Of a stretch of DNA of 64,000 nucleotides, positions 8,503 to 16,844 are shown in pieces; position 1 is the first letter of the stretch, and each line of letters begins with the position of its first letter. The translations under genes were made by a program, and so were the position numbers. Source of the stretch: Lientehia sp934351765. GTDB lineage: Bacteria > Bacillota > Clostridia > Lachnospirales > Lachnospiraceae. The stretch covers positions 1-64,000 of the forward strand of contig NZ_JBQKGG010000007.1 in NCBI RefSeq assembly GCF_052118925.1, written 5' to 3'. Below the pieces are notes generated by a model, which saw only the letters and a list, made by a program, of their open reading frames with translations, had not been told where the DNA came from and ran no database searches.

Positions 8503-8645
8503 TGGTTTGACCTCCTTGGATTTCACCTTTCAAATCATTTTCTTACATGGTTTCTATTTTATGACAGCTGCGGGATTCCGGGGCTTTGGTATCCGGCGCC
8601 GTCGATGAATAGACAGCTTCAGGGCGCACTCCTTGCGCCACAGCT
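8503..8645 (-). promoter_or_regulatory. Candidate rplM leader RNA
   Basis: The untranslated leader between the promoter and rplM is about 140 bases. It contains inverted repeats, for example GGCGCAAGGAGTGCGCC near its 5' end and a GGCGCCGGATACC segment. L13 operons in Firmicutes often carry an autoregulatory leader, and the position fits. Only the local stems are seen; the match to the known L13 leader is inferred. Confidence 0.4.
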
Positions 8646-8650
8646 TTTAT

Positions 8651-8679
8651 ATTATAATACACGATTCCAGGCGTGTCAA
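8651..8679 (-). promoter_or_regulatory. Sigma-A promoter of rplM-rpsI
   Basis: On the minus strand TTGACA (8674-8679) and TATAAT (8651-8656) are separated by exactly 17 bases, a consensus housekeeping promoter. It overlaps the last codons of truA, so the ribosomal operon can be transcribed independently of the ecf-truA genes. Confidence 0.85.
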
Positions 8680-9644
8680 TGGTTTTTCACGATTTTCCAG
8701 CTGTCCGGCGCCTGTTCCTCTCCGATCCATAATTCCTTTCCTCCGTCTCGAAATACGTGCTTCGCCGTCCGTTCCTCCATCCGTTCCCGCTCTCCGGGAA
8801 CACACCGGTGGATGATCATTTTTTCGATTCCCCGGTCATAAAGCTCTGATCGGTCCAGCGTGTAATCCACCCAGTCATTGGTATTCCGCTCCAGCTCCGG
8901 AAGGCGGTCCAGATGACGGATCGATACCAGGGTCAGCCCGTTTGCCGGAGCCGTTCCTCCGGCCTGCCTCCGGTCTCTCGCATTCAGGATCCGCTTCATG
9001 TCGTCCGGTGTAAGGAATCCCTTTCCTACCTCCAGAAGCGTTCCCGAGATGATCCGTACCATATTATATAAAAAGCCGTTTCCTACCAGACGGATCACGA
9101 TCTCCTGGCCGTCCGCCTCCACCTGCGCGGTTATGATCTTTCGGATCGTATCCTCCGCCTGACTCCCGGCAGAACAGAAGCTCGAAAAATCATGCTCCCC
9201 TGCCAGGACAGCTGCTGCCTGCGCCATGGCCTCCACATCCAGCTCCCACCGGCAGAAATGGGCATACAGGCGCTTCGTCGGGTCCGGAAATCTTCCGGTC
9301 ATGATCCGATATTCATAGGTTTTCAGAGAATTGCATTTTCTCGGATGATAATCCTCCGCCACTTCATCGGAAGCCTGTACCACAATATCCTCCGGCAGCC
9401 GCTGGTTTAAGGCATAACAGAATTTTTCTGCCGGAATCCTCGACTCCGTATGAAACACCGCAATATTTCCTCTGGCGTGGACGCCAGAGTCGGTCCGGCT
9501 TGCCCCCAGCACATGGATCTCCTCCCCGGTGAGTCCGGAAATGGCCTTATTTAATTCAGCCTCAATGGTATTTCCGTTGGACTGGAGCTGCCAGCCGCAG
9601 TATCTGGTGCCATCGTATGCTACCACAAGACGTACTTGCTTCAT
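8676..9644 (-). CDS. truA: tRNA pseudouridine(38-40) synthase
   Basis: TruA converts uridines 38-40 in the tRNA anticodon arm to pseudouridine. The catalytic aspartate lies in GASRTDSGVHARGN. Other family blocks are VAYDGTRYCGWQ, HDFSSFCSAG and the GNGFLYNMVRIISGTLLEVG core. The family normally ends near residue 250. Here the protein is 322 residues, with about 70 extra residues after RHLDRLPELE that include DWVDYTLDRSELYDRGIEK. It follows ecfT with 22 bases between, as is common in Firmicutes. Confidence 0.95.
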   Translation of the reverse strand: MKQVRLVVAYDGTRYCGWQLQSNGNTIEAELNKAISGLTGEEIHVLGASRTDSGVHARGNIAVFHTESRIPAEKFCYALNQRLPEDIVVQASDEVAEDYHPRKCNSLKTYEYRIMTGRFPDPTKRLYAHFCRWELDVEAMAQAAAVLAGEHDFSSFCSAGSQAEDTIRKIITAQVEADGQEIVIRLVGNGFLYNMVRIISGTLLEVGKGFLTPDDMKRILNARDRRQAGGTAPANGLTLVSIRHLDRLPELERNTNDWVDYTLDRSELYDRGIEKMIIHRCVPGERERMEERTAKHVFRDGGKELWIGEEQAPDSWKIVKNH

Positions 9645-9666
9645 GTTCCGCCTCCAACCTGATCAA

Positions 9667-10467
9667 TTATAAAAGGATCCGCAGCACAATCATCGCCGCC
9701 AGGAATACAAACAGGATCAAATAGGACAGACGATCCCGTTTCTCATAATGGAGCGGCTTCATCTTTGTCCGTCCCTCACCACCGTGATAGCACCGTGCTT
9801 CCATCGCCATAGCCAGATCTGATGCACGCCGGAAGGCTGAGATGAACAGCGGAACCAGCAACGGAATCATGGCTTTTGCTTTTTTGATCAGTCCGCCTGT
9901 CTCAAAATCAGCGCCGCGGGCCATCTGTGCCTTCATGATCTTGTCCGTCTCCTCCACCAGGATCGGAATAAACCGCAGTGCAATGGACATCATCATGGCG
10001 ATCTCATGAACCGGCACACGCACATAGCTTAAAAAATGGAGACTTTTCTCCAGACCGTCTGTCAGCTGATTAGGCGTTGTTGTAAAGGTCAGAAGGGACG
10101 TTCCCATGACAAGAAAGATCAGACGGACTGCCATGAGCACCGCCCGGTAAATTCCCTCTTTCGTGATTTTAAAGATCCAGAGCTGTACCAGTACCTCACC
10201 GCTTGTCAGGAACAGATTAAACACAGCACTGAACAGCAGCAGGAAGATTACCGGCTTCAGACCCTTTAAAATATGCCCCACCGGCACCTTCGACAGCGCA
10301 ATGACCAGAAACAGGAATACCGCCGCCAGCACATAGCACACCGGATTATCCGCCGTGAACAGAGCAATAATCAGAATCAGAGTTGCAAACAGTTTTGTTC
10401 TTGGGTCCAGTTTATGGAGCACTGACGGCACCGGATAATACTGGCCCAGTGTAATATCTCGCATCAT
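9667..10467 (-). CDS. ecfT: ECF transporter transmembrane component EcfT
   Basis: The 266-residue membrane protein has five to six helices. Two short cytoplasmic Ala-Arg-Gly type motifs are present (MARGAD and AMEARCYHGG), which are the coupling helices contacting the ATPases in group II ECF transporters. LDPRTKLFATLILIIALF near the N-terminus is also family-typical. It lies six bases after ecfA2 and completes the energising module shared by several vitamin/metal S components, none of which is in this window. Confidence 0.95.
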   Translation of the reverse strand: MMRDITLGQYYPVPSVLHKLDPRTKLFATLILIIALFTADNPVCYVLAAVFLFLVIALSKVPVGHILKGLKPVIFLLLFSAVFNLFLTSGEVLVQLWIFKITKEGIYRAVLMAVRLIFLVMGTSLLTFTTTPNQLTDGLEKSLHFLSYVRVPVHEIAMMMSIALRFIPILVEETDKIMKAQMARGADFETGGLIKKAKAMIPLLVPLFISAFRRASDLAMAMEARCYHGGEGRTKMKPLHYEKRDRLSYLILFVFLAAMIVLRILL

Positions 10468-10473
10468 AATGCT

Positions 10474-11331
10474 TTAGCTCTCCTTATCCGCGTCAAGAGT
10501 ACAGAGAATGGCTTCTTCCGCCTCCGCCACGGTAATCACATCGGTTTTCATGGGAAAGCCCGCGTCCGCCAGGGCATGGGCAATGTACGTCACCTGCGGA
10601 GCCGCAAGACCGATCGCCTCCAGCTCCTTATAATGGGCAAACACGGCACGGGGCGAATCATTGAACACCAGCCGTCCGTGGTTCATGACCATGATCCGAT
10701 CCACATAGTTTGCCACATCCTCCATGCTGTGGGACACCAGAACTACCGTCTGTCCCCGCTCATCATGAAGCTTTTTTAACTGCCCCAGGATCTCGTCCCG
10801 TCCTCTTGGATCAAGCCCCGCTGTGGGCTCATCCAGAATCAGTACATCCGGCCTCATGGCAAGAACACCTGCTATAGCGACACGCCGCTTCTGACCCCCG
10901 GACAGCTCAAAGGGCGATTTTTTATATAATTCCTCGGAGATTCCGACCATGGCAAGCGCTTCTCTCGCCCGCGCCTCGATCTCTTCCTGAGAAAGCCCCT
11001 GATTTTTCGGCCCGAAACATACGTCGCTGAACACATCTGCCTCAAACAGCTGATGCTCCGGATACTGAAACACAAGACCCACATGGCTGCGGAGCTCCTT
11101 CATGGAAAAGCCCCCGCCATAGATACTGGTCCCGTTATAGAGAATATCCCCTGACGTTGCCCGCATGAGCCCGTTCAGATGCTGGATCAGCGTTGACTTT
11201 CCCGAGCCCGTATGGCCGATAAGTCCGATAAACTCCCCGTCACGGATCTCCAGGCTTACATCATGGAGCGCCTCCGTTTCCATGGGCGTTCCTTCATTAT
11301 ATTTACAATCCACATGATTTAAGGTAATCAT
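10474..11331 (-). CDS. ecfA2: ECF transporter ATPase EcfA2
   Basis: This is an ABC-type ATPase of 285 residues with Walker A GHTGSGKST, Q-loop VGLVFQYPEHQLFE, signature LSGGQKRRVAIAGVL and Walker B VLILDEPTAGLDP. The YPEHQLFE Q-loop is characteristic of the second ECF ATPase. Its start overlaps the end of ecfA1 (ATGA-type, 4 bases) and ecfT follows closely. Confidence 0.95.
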   Translation of the reverse strand: MITLNHVDCKYNEGTPMETEALHDVSLEIRDGEFIGLIGHTGSGKSTLIQHLNGLMRATSGDILYNGTSIYGGGFSMKELRSHVGLVFQYPEHQLFEADVFSDVCFGPKNQGLSQEEIEARAREALAMVGISEELYKKSPFELSGGQKRRVAIAGVLAMRPDVLILDEPTAGLDPRGRDEILGQLKKLHDERGQTVVLVSHSMEDVANYVDRIMVMNHGRLVFNDSPRAVFAHYKELEAIGLAAPQVTYIAHALADAGFPMKTDVITVAEAEEAILCTLDADKES

Positions 11332-12188
11332 TTTCCGGCCCTCACTTTTACCAGTTCCTTCACCAGGGTGTCAATATCCAGAATGCAGGGGGGCAGCGGC
11401 ACACCTTTCTGCCGCAGCTCATGGGCCAGCTCTGTCACCTGCGGAACGTCCAGCCGCAGCTCCTTCAGCTTTTCCACCTGGCTGAAGATCTCCTCCGGTG
11501 TTCCTTCCATGGCAACTTCTCCATCGTCCATGACATAGATTCGGTCCGCATGGATCACTTCTTCCATATAATGGGTGATCAGAATGATCGTAATCCCTTT
11601 CTTCTTATTTAACTCCCGAATGGTACGGATCACCTCATGGCGTCCGTTGGGATCCAGCATGGCTGTCGGCTCGTCCAATACAATACACCGCGGCTCCATG
11701 GCCATGACACCCGCAATGGCGACACGCTGCTTCTGTCCGCCGGACAGCTTATTGGGCGACTGCTTCCGATATGCCTTCATATCGACCGCGCCCAGACATT
11801 CATCAACCCGTTTCCAGATCTCCTCCGTGGGTACGCCGATATTTTCCGGCCCGAATCCCACATCCTCTTCAACCACACTGGCAATGATCTGGTTATCCGG
11901 ATTCTGGAACACCATGCCCGCCGTCTGCCGGATCTGCCAGAGCGCACTCTCGTCCTTCGTATCCTTCCCGTCGATCCAGACCGTCCCCTCAGTGGGCAGC
12001 AGCAGTGCGTTTATATGCTTGGCAAGCGTGGATTTCCCAGAACCGTTATGTCCCAGAACTGCCACAAATTCTCCCTCTTTGATATCAATATTTACCTGCT
12101 TCACGGCCTCCAGGACTTCTTCCACCTGATCCTCTTCGTCCCGCCGGATATAGTTATAAATCAAATCTTTTGTTTTAACAATTCCCAT
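11328..12188 (-). CDS. ecfA1: ECF transporter ATPase EcfA1
   Basis: The ABC ATPase of 286 residues has Walker A GHNGSGKST, Q-loop GMVFQNPDNQIIAS, signature LSGGQKQRVAIAGVMAM and Walker B CIVLDEPTAMLDP. The NPDNQ Q-loop marks the first ECF ATPase. It pairs with EcfA2 to power EcfT. It is the first gene of ecfA1-ecfA2-ecfT-truA; the 110 bases upstream separate it from the YitT gene. Confidence 0.95.
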   Translation of the reverse strand: MGIVKTKDLIYNYIRRDEEDQVEEVLEAVKQVNIDIKEGEFVAVLGHNGSGKSTLAKHINALLLPTEGTVWIDGKDTKDESALWQIRQTAGMVFQNPDNQIIASVVEEDVGFGPENIGVPTEEIWKRVDECLGAVDMKAYRKQSPNKLSGGQKQRVAIAGVMAMEPRCIVLDEPTAMLDPNGRHEVIRTIRELNKKKGITIILITHYMEEVIHADRIYVMDDGEVAMEGTPEEIFSQVEKLKELRLDVPQVTELAHELRQKGVPLPPCILDIDTLVKELVKVRAGK

Positions 12189-12298
12189 GCTTCACCGTCA
12201 ACTTCCATTGAAACAACGTTTACATTTATTCAAAGCCTTATTGTACTTGATTCCCCGGCAAAAATCAATAGCAGAGGACAGTTCCCGCTTCCGTCTTT

Positions 12299-13171
12299 TT
12301 ATCCAGGCAGATTGCCCCGGCCATCCAGCCGCTTAAAGCCCTCGCCGAACACATCGCTGGTATCCGTCACCATAACAAACGCCGACTGATCTGCATGGTT
12401 TACCAGCTTTTGGATCTCATAGGCCTGAGGCTTGGTACAGGCACACAAAAGTACCGTCCGATCCTCTCCGGAATAGCTCCCCGTGGCCCGGATCATAGTC
12501 GAATCGCGGTCTGAAACTTCACCAATAAGTCTGGCAATGGCACCGCCCTCCTGGCTCACGATAATAACCAGTTTTCCGGCTCCGACACCGCATAAAATTT
12601 TATCCATCGTAAAAGAGCATGCAAACGTGTAAATCAGACCATATAATACTGCATCCATCTTTCCGAATACCAGCCAGCCAAGAGAAATAATCGCAAAGTC
12701 GATAAACATCGTCACTGAACCAACAGACAAATGGGGCTTCTTCATTTTTATAGCAGCTGTCAGATAGTCTGTTCCGCCGGAGGACGCTCCGCACATGAAA
12801 AAGATCCCGATCCCCGCCCCAGTGCAGATTCCTGAATACAGAACCGCCAGAATCGGCTCTCCTGAGTATGTCGGGAAATGAGGGAATACCAGATCCAGAA
12901 ACACTGTACAGATCCCCACTGTCAGCACCGACTTAAAAATAAATTTCTTTCCCACGATTCTATAGCTCAGAACCATCAATGGGATATTGATAAGCAATGT
13001 GGTCAAACCAATGGGCGCCCCCACCAGATGGTGCGCCATCAATGCCAGGCCGGATACTCCGCCTGGTGCAAAGTCGGCGTTTTTCGCAAAAAAATACAGA
13101 CCAAATGCATATATAAAACCGCCAAGGATATAGAAAGTTCCTGTTTTCAGTATCTTTTTACCATTTTTCAT
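12299..13171 (-). CDS. YitT family membrane protein with DUF2179 domain
   Basis: The 290-residue protein has about five transmembrane helices in the first 200 residues, with the family signature FAPGGVSGLALM and GASSGGTDYL. A cytoplasmic DUF2179 domain follows (DSTMIRATGSYSGEDRTVLLCAC and KLVNHADQSAFVMVTDT). The YitT/DUF2179 family is widespread and its transported substrate is not established. It appears monocistronic. Confidence 0.9.
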   Translation of the reverse strand: MKNGKKILKTGTFYILGGFIYAFGLYFFAKNADFAPGGVSGLALMAHHLVGAPIGLTTLLINIPLMVLSYRIVGKKFIFKSVLTVGICTVFLDLVFPHFPTYSGEPILAVLYSGICTGAGIGIFFMCGASSGGTDYLTAAIKMKKPHLSVGSVTMFIDFAIISLGWLVFGKMDAVLYGLIYTFACSFTMDKILCGVGAGKLVIIVSQEGGAIARLIGEVSDRDSTMIRATGSYSGEDRTVLLCACTKPQAYEIQKLVNHADQSAFVMVTDTSDVFGEGFKRLDGRGNLPG

Positions 13172-13247
13172 ATATGCCCCCTAAAAAGCATCGTATCACA
13201 TGAAAGAATATCATAAAAGTCGGAAAATGCAAAGGGGGGATTTCTGT

Positions 13248-13276
13248 TTGCTCTTCCTGGTGCTTCATGCTATGAT
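13248..13276 (+). promoter_or_regulatory. Promoter of the aldose epimerase gene
   Basis: TTGCTC (13248-13253) and TATGAT (13271-13276) are spaced by 17 bases, about 105 bases upstream of the ATG. It is a good but not perfect sigma-A promoter. Confidence 0.6.
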
Positions 13277-13380
13277 AGAGACAGTCTTTATAAAATGATA
13301 CAACTGTTCAGAAACTGTTCTGATCTATACGTCATGTTTCCGCGCAGTTTTTGATCGAAGAAAGGAACGAATACAACATT

Positions 13381-14418
13381 ATGAATCTCATAAAAATCCT
13401 CTGGGGTACTGCCAGAACCGGAGAGCCCGTCTACCGCTATCATCTGTCCAATTCGCATGGGATGTCTGTGGATCTGTGCAATATCGGCTGCAGTATCCTC
13501 CGGCTTCTTGTTCCGGATAAATACGGAACTCCGACAGACGTTTCTCTGGGCTACCAAACCTTAACGGAATACGAGCATAACAGCTCTAACTTTGGCTGTA
13601 TTGTCGGCCGATACGGAAACAGAATCCGAAAGGGACAGTTTTCTTTCCACGGAAAATCTTACCAGCTGGAAACCAATGACCGCGGAAATCATTTGCACGG
13701 TGCCTCCGACGGTTTTGCATATCGCTTCTGGACCTGCACAGACGAAGCTGACGATCATGTCACCTTCCGCCTGGAAAGCCCGGACGGGGACGGCGGTTAT
13801 CCCGGCAGCCTGACTGCTGAGGTTACCTATCGTCTTTCCGAAGACAATGCCCTCACACTTTCTTATCATGCTGAAACCGAAACGGCTGCATTCTGTAATT
13901 TGACCAACCACAATTATTTCAATTTATCCGGCGCCGGAAACGGTACGGTTCTGGATCATGAGGTCATGATTTCCTCCGATTCTTATACGGAAACAGAGCC
14001 CGATTCCATTCCTACCGGCAGGATCCTTCCAGTCGATGGAACCCCACTTGATTTCCGGAAGCCCAAGCCCATCGGTCAGGATATTCATGCAAGCTGGGAT
14101 CCGCTCACCTGGGCCGGCGGTTATGATCATAACTTTGTTCTAACACCCGGCATACAGCCTGCAGCTTCCGTTTATGCACCCAAAACCGGAATTTTCATGG
14201 AGGTTCTGACCACCTCCCCCGGTATGCAGTTTTACACAGGAAACGGACTCAATGATCCGAATCGAAAAGACGGAAAATCTTATATGAGGTTCGGCGGCTT
14301 CTGTATGGAAACCCAGTTTTATCCTGATTCCATCAACCATCCGGAGTTCCCGTCCTGTGAACTGACCGCGGGACATCCGCAGGAATCCCAGACCACCTAT
14401 CGGTTTTCCTGCCGCTGA
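13381..14418 (+). CDS. Aldose 1-epimerase (mutarotase)
   Basis: The enzyme interconverts alpha and beta anomers of aldoses such as galactose. Family blocks are visible: NFGCIVGRYGNRIRKGQF, NDRGNHLHGA (active-site His), LTNHNYFNLSGAG (second catalytic His) and YDHNFVL. The glutamate-bearing C-terminal segment is GFCMETQFYPDSINHPEFPS. The ATG at 13381 gives 345 residues, the usual size; an upstream TTG frame start is less likely. It is the first of two plus-strand genes in this part of the window. Confidence 0.93.
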   Translation: MNLIKILWGTARTGEPVYRYHLSNSHGMSVDLCNIGCSILRLLVPDKYGTPTDVSLGYQTLTEYEHNSSNFGCIVGRYGNRIRKGQFSFHGKSYQLETNDRGNHLHGASDGFAYRFWTCTDEADDHVTFRLESPDGDGGYPGSLTAEVTYRLSEDNALTLSYHAETETAAFCNLTNHNYFNLSGAGNGTVLDHEVMISSDSYTETEPDSIPTGRILPVDGTPLDFRKPKPIGQDIHASWDPLTWAGGYDHNFVLTPGIQPAASVYAPKTGIFMEVLTTSPGMQFYTGNGLNDPNRKDGKSYMRFGGFCMETQFYPDSINHPEFPSCELTAGHPQESQTTYRFSCR

Positions 14419-14508
14419 TCCATGATTCATTAACCGTTTTTTGATTTCTGTTATCAAATGTCCACCCTAAACCTGCAAGATTAATTTTCAACATTTGGGA
14501 GGTAATCT

Positions 14509-14910
14509 ATGTCTGACTCTTTTCTTAACATTTTTCAACTCTTCATCGCTATTTATCTATTTTATATGGCTTGGAAAGGCGACAGCACGACCTTTCAGAT
14601 TGAAACGCTTCCAAAGGATGATCAGCTTCGGACAAAAAGGAAACTGAAAATTCTTTATGTTATCTGTGGGTGCATCGCACTCTCGGAATTCGGTGTCAGC
14701 ATCCTGAAAAATCAAATGTTTGCTCAAACAGTTTCAGACAGCGGTACACTCACTATTACTCAGAATTTTAAGATCCCGGGGATGTCATTTATCAGTTTTC
14801 GTTTACTCAGTATGCTAAGCACTGTCTTGAGTATTCTCGTCTTTGTGATGCTCATCGGAATCGTTATCTGGATATACAAAAAAATCAAAAAAGCAAACGT
14901 ACAGTCTTAA
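14509..14910 (+). CDS. Small membrane protein of unknown family
   Basis: The 133-residue protein has an N-terminal hydrophobic helix, a short charged segment (LPKDDQLRTKRKLK), a second helix (ILYVICGCIALSEFGVSIL) and a third helix near the C-terminus ending in a lysine-rich tail. GGGAGG lies shortly upstream of the ATG. No domain is recognised. It is 90 bases downstream of the epimerase and followed by its own terminator. Confidence 0.65.
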   Translation: MSDSFLNIFQLFIAIYLFYMAWKGDSTTFQIETLPKDDQLRTKRKLKILYVICGCIALSEFGVSILKNQMFAQTVSDSGTLTITQNFKIPGMSFISFRLLSMLSTVLSILVFVMLIGIVIWIYKKIKKANVQS

Positions 14911-14924
14911 TCCCAGATACACTT

Positions 14925-14964
14925 TTATATAACAGGAATTTCCAAGGAGTTTCCTGTTATATAA
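14925..14964 (+). terminator. Terminator after the small membrane protein gene
   Basis: A perfect 14-bp AT-rich stem (TTATATAACAGGAA / TTCCTGTTATATAA) surrounds an 12-base loop. A second inverted repeat (CCGCCAGAATG / CATTCTGGCGG, 14972-15027) followed by ATTTCTTTT lies just behind, between two convergent genes. Confidence 0.75.
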
Positions 14965-15047
14965 AACATCCGCCAGAATGTTCTTGCCCGTCCGTATTAT
15001 AGACATGAGCAATTTCATTCTGGCGGATTTCTTTTCATCTGGATTCT

Positions 15048-16016
15048 TTACCGCTCAATCTTCACTTTTTCTGCTGTTTTCATGAAATCAAGGATCTGCT
15101 GCTCCGACTCAATATATAAATGAGCCCCCAGTCCCTGGGAATTCAGTGCTCCGGCCGCACAGGCGAATTCTGCGCAGTCCTCCGGCTCCATGCCCTTCAA
15201 CAGGCAATGAACAAACGCTGCCACAAAGTTGTCGCCGCATCCGGTCGTGTCCATGGGTTTGATTTGGAACGGATCGGTATAGAACCGTTTCTCGGCATTC
15301 TTAAAGAAACAGCCTTCCCCGCCAAGCTTCAGAACCACATTTTTCACACCATGGGCCAGAAAATAATCGGCAATTTCATCTGGATTCTTATTTCCGGTCA
15401 CATACTCCGCCTCATCAAAGCTGGGCATCAGATAATCTGTATAGGGAAACACTTTATCCACTCCATGAGGTCCCAGTCCGGTACTGTCAAAATTCATATC
15501 TGCCACCGTAAAAGCGCCGGACTCCTGCGCTTTTTTAAAGATCTGGTCAATTCCATCGGTGTCCAATTCTCCCAACGCAAACAGACTTCCTGCTGTTACC
15601 GCCCTGGTTTTTTCAAATACGCTCATATCAAAATCAGAAAGCTTCGGTGTGAAGTTATGGCCAGGGCCATCAAAAAAGATATGATCTCCCTTCGGATTGA
15701 TCACAACGATCGCAGTAAAAGTCCGACAGTCATCCGGACGGATCAGCAGCGAGGTATCAATTCCCTGTCTGATCAAATCTCCATAGATCATTTCTCCCAC
15801 CGCCTGCTTATCCAATCTCGTCAGCAGCGCTGCATGGTTCCCCAGCTTTGCCAGGATTGCTGCCTCATTCACAGCATCACCACCGGAAGACATCAAAATT
15901 TCATCTGCCATAAACGTATCTTTTCCACAGGTCATGGCATCCTCCGGAATATTCGTCACCAGAATATCCTGCACAATCTGTCCAATACTGATCACATCAA
16001 ATTCTTTTTTCTCCAC
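15048..16016 (-). CDS. PfkB family carbohydrate kinase
   Basis: This is a ribokinase-fold sugar kinase. The N-terminal sugar-binding signature appears in SSGGDAVNEAAILAKLG and the catalytic PfkB signature in MDTTGCGDNFVAAFVHCL, where the Asp of GCGD is the general base. The start is GTG at 16016, preceded by GAGG. The length of 322 residues is typical. The substrate cannot be fixed from sequence (a fructose- or nucleoside-like sugar). The downstream aldolase-like relic suggests a former sugar-acid or sialic-acid-like catabolic cluster. Confidence 0.88.
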   Translation of the reverse strand: MEKKEFDVISIGQIVQDILVTNIPEDAMTCGKDTFMADEILMSSGGDAVNEAAILAKLGNHAALLTRLDKQAVGEMIYGDLIRQGIDTSLLIRPDDCRTFTAIVVINPKGDHIFFDGPGHNFTPKLSDFDMSVFEKTRAVTAGSLFALGELDTDGIDQIFKKAQESGAFTVADMNFDSTGLGPHGVDKVFPYTDYLMPSFDEAEYVTGNKNPDEIADYFLAHGVKNVVLKLGGEGCFFKNAEKRFYTDPFQIKPMDTTGCGDNFVAAFVHCLLKGMEPEDCAEFACAAGALNSQGLGAHLYIESEQQILDFMKTAEKVKIER

Positions 16017-16041
16017 AGTCTTTCCTCATTTCCTTTTTATT

Positions 16042-16075
16042 TCAGAGGCTTTTTCTTCTGTGAGAAAAAGCCTCT
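16042..16075 (-). terminator. Terminator between the aldolase relic and the PfkB gene
   Basis: GAGGCTTTTTC and GAGAAAAAGCCTC form an 11-bp stem with a short loop and a T-rich tail. It lies just after the aldolase-like frame and upstream of pfkB, so pfkB needs its own promoter. Confidence 0.7.
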
Positions 16076-16096
16076 TCTTCCTTATTCTAATTATAA

Positions 16097-16727
16097 TTAC
16101 ACAACAACCCTTGTAAATTCTTTTTCATCCAGCAGAGCATTCATTGCTTTGGCTTCCTCTGACGAAACAGGCTGAAGCGGCGCACGCATACAATCATATT
16201 CCAGCACACCACGATGCTGCAGTACTGCTTTAAACCTTGCCTTATCATAGTCATGGCACATAATCTGATTAAGCATATTAGTCCGATGCTGAATCTGCAT
16301 TGCTTTTTTTGCATCTCCGGCCTTTACAGCTTCCCATACCGCCACATAATGCTCCGGAATCGCCTGTGCATTTCCGGATACAATACCATCCGCACCAGCC
16401 AGTGCTGTCATTGCAAACATATCATCGCAGCCACTGAATACTGAAAAGGTTCCTTCTCGGATCTCCATAAATTTCTGAAGCCTGATCATGTCATTGAAGC
16501 TGTACTTCAAGCCGATCACATTAGGACACGCCTCAGCAACACGCGCAGCAAGCACCGGGGAGATATCGTTGACCGCACACTGCGGAATTCCATACAAATA
16601 AATCGGATAATCCGCCGGCATACTTTCCGCAACAGCCTTATAATACAAAAACAGCTCGTCATCGCTGAGTTTAAAATAGGAAGGCGTTACTACTGCAATT
16701 CCATCTGCTCCAACAGATGCGGAACCC
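16097..16727 (-). pseudogene. 5'-truncated dihydrodipicolinate synthase/N-acetylneuraminate lyase family gene
   Basis: The frame encodes the C-terminal two thirds of a class I aldolase of the DapA/NanA family. GADGIAVVTPSYFKLSDDEL, YPIYLYGIPQ (catalytic Tyr region) and NVIGLKYSFND (Schiff-base Lys) are all in order, followed by SGCDDMFAMTALAGADGIVSG. The first roughly 95 residues with the GTTGE loop are absent. The similarity stops near 16720, and a terminator and the P60 gene follow upstream. The gene therefore lost its 5' end and promoter by deletion. An internal start at 16648 could at most give a partial barrel. Confidence 0.75.
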
Positions 16728-16797
16728 CCGCAGAGTGTTGAATGTATGCGGAGCTTTCGTCCGCACGGTTTCAGGAAATCCTTGATCGATTTCCGTT

Positions 16798-16834
16798 ATA
16801 AAAAAAGCGATACAGCATTTTGCTGCATCGCTTT
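16798..16834 (-). terminator. Terminator of the SH3-NlpC/P60 gene
   Basis: A stem AAAGCGATGCAGCA / TGCTGTATCGCTTT (one mismatch) is followed by TTTTTT on the minus strand, directly after the stop codon. Confidence 0.85.
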
Positions 16835-16844
16835 AATTATCAAT

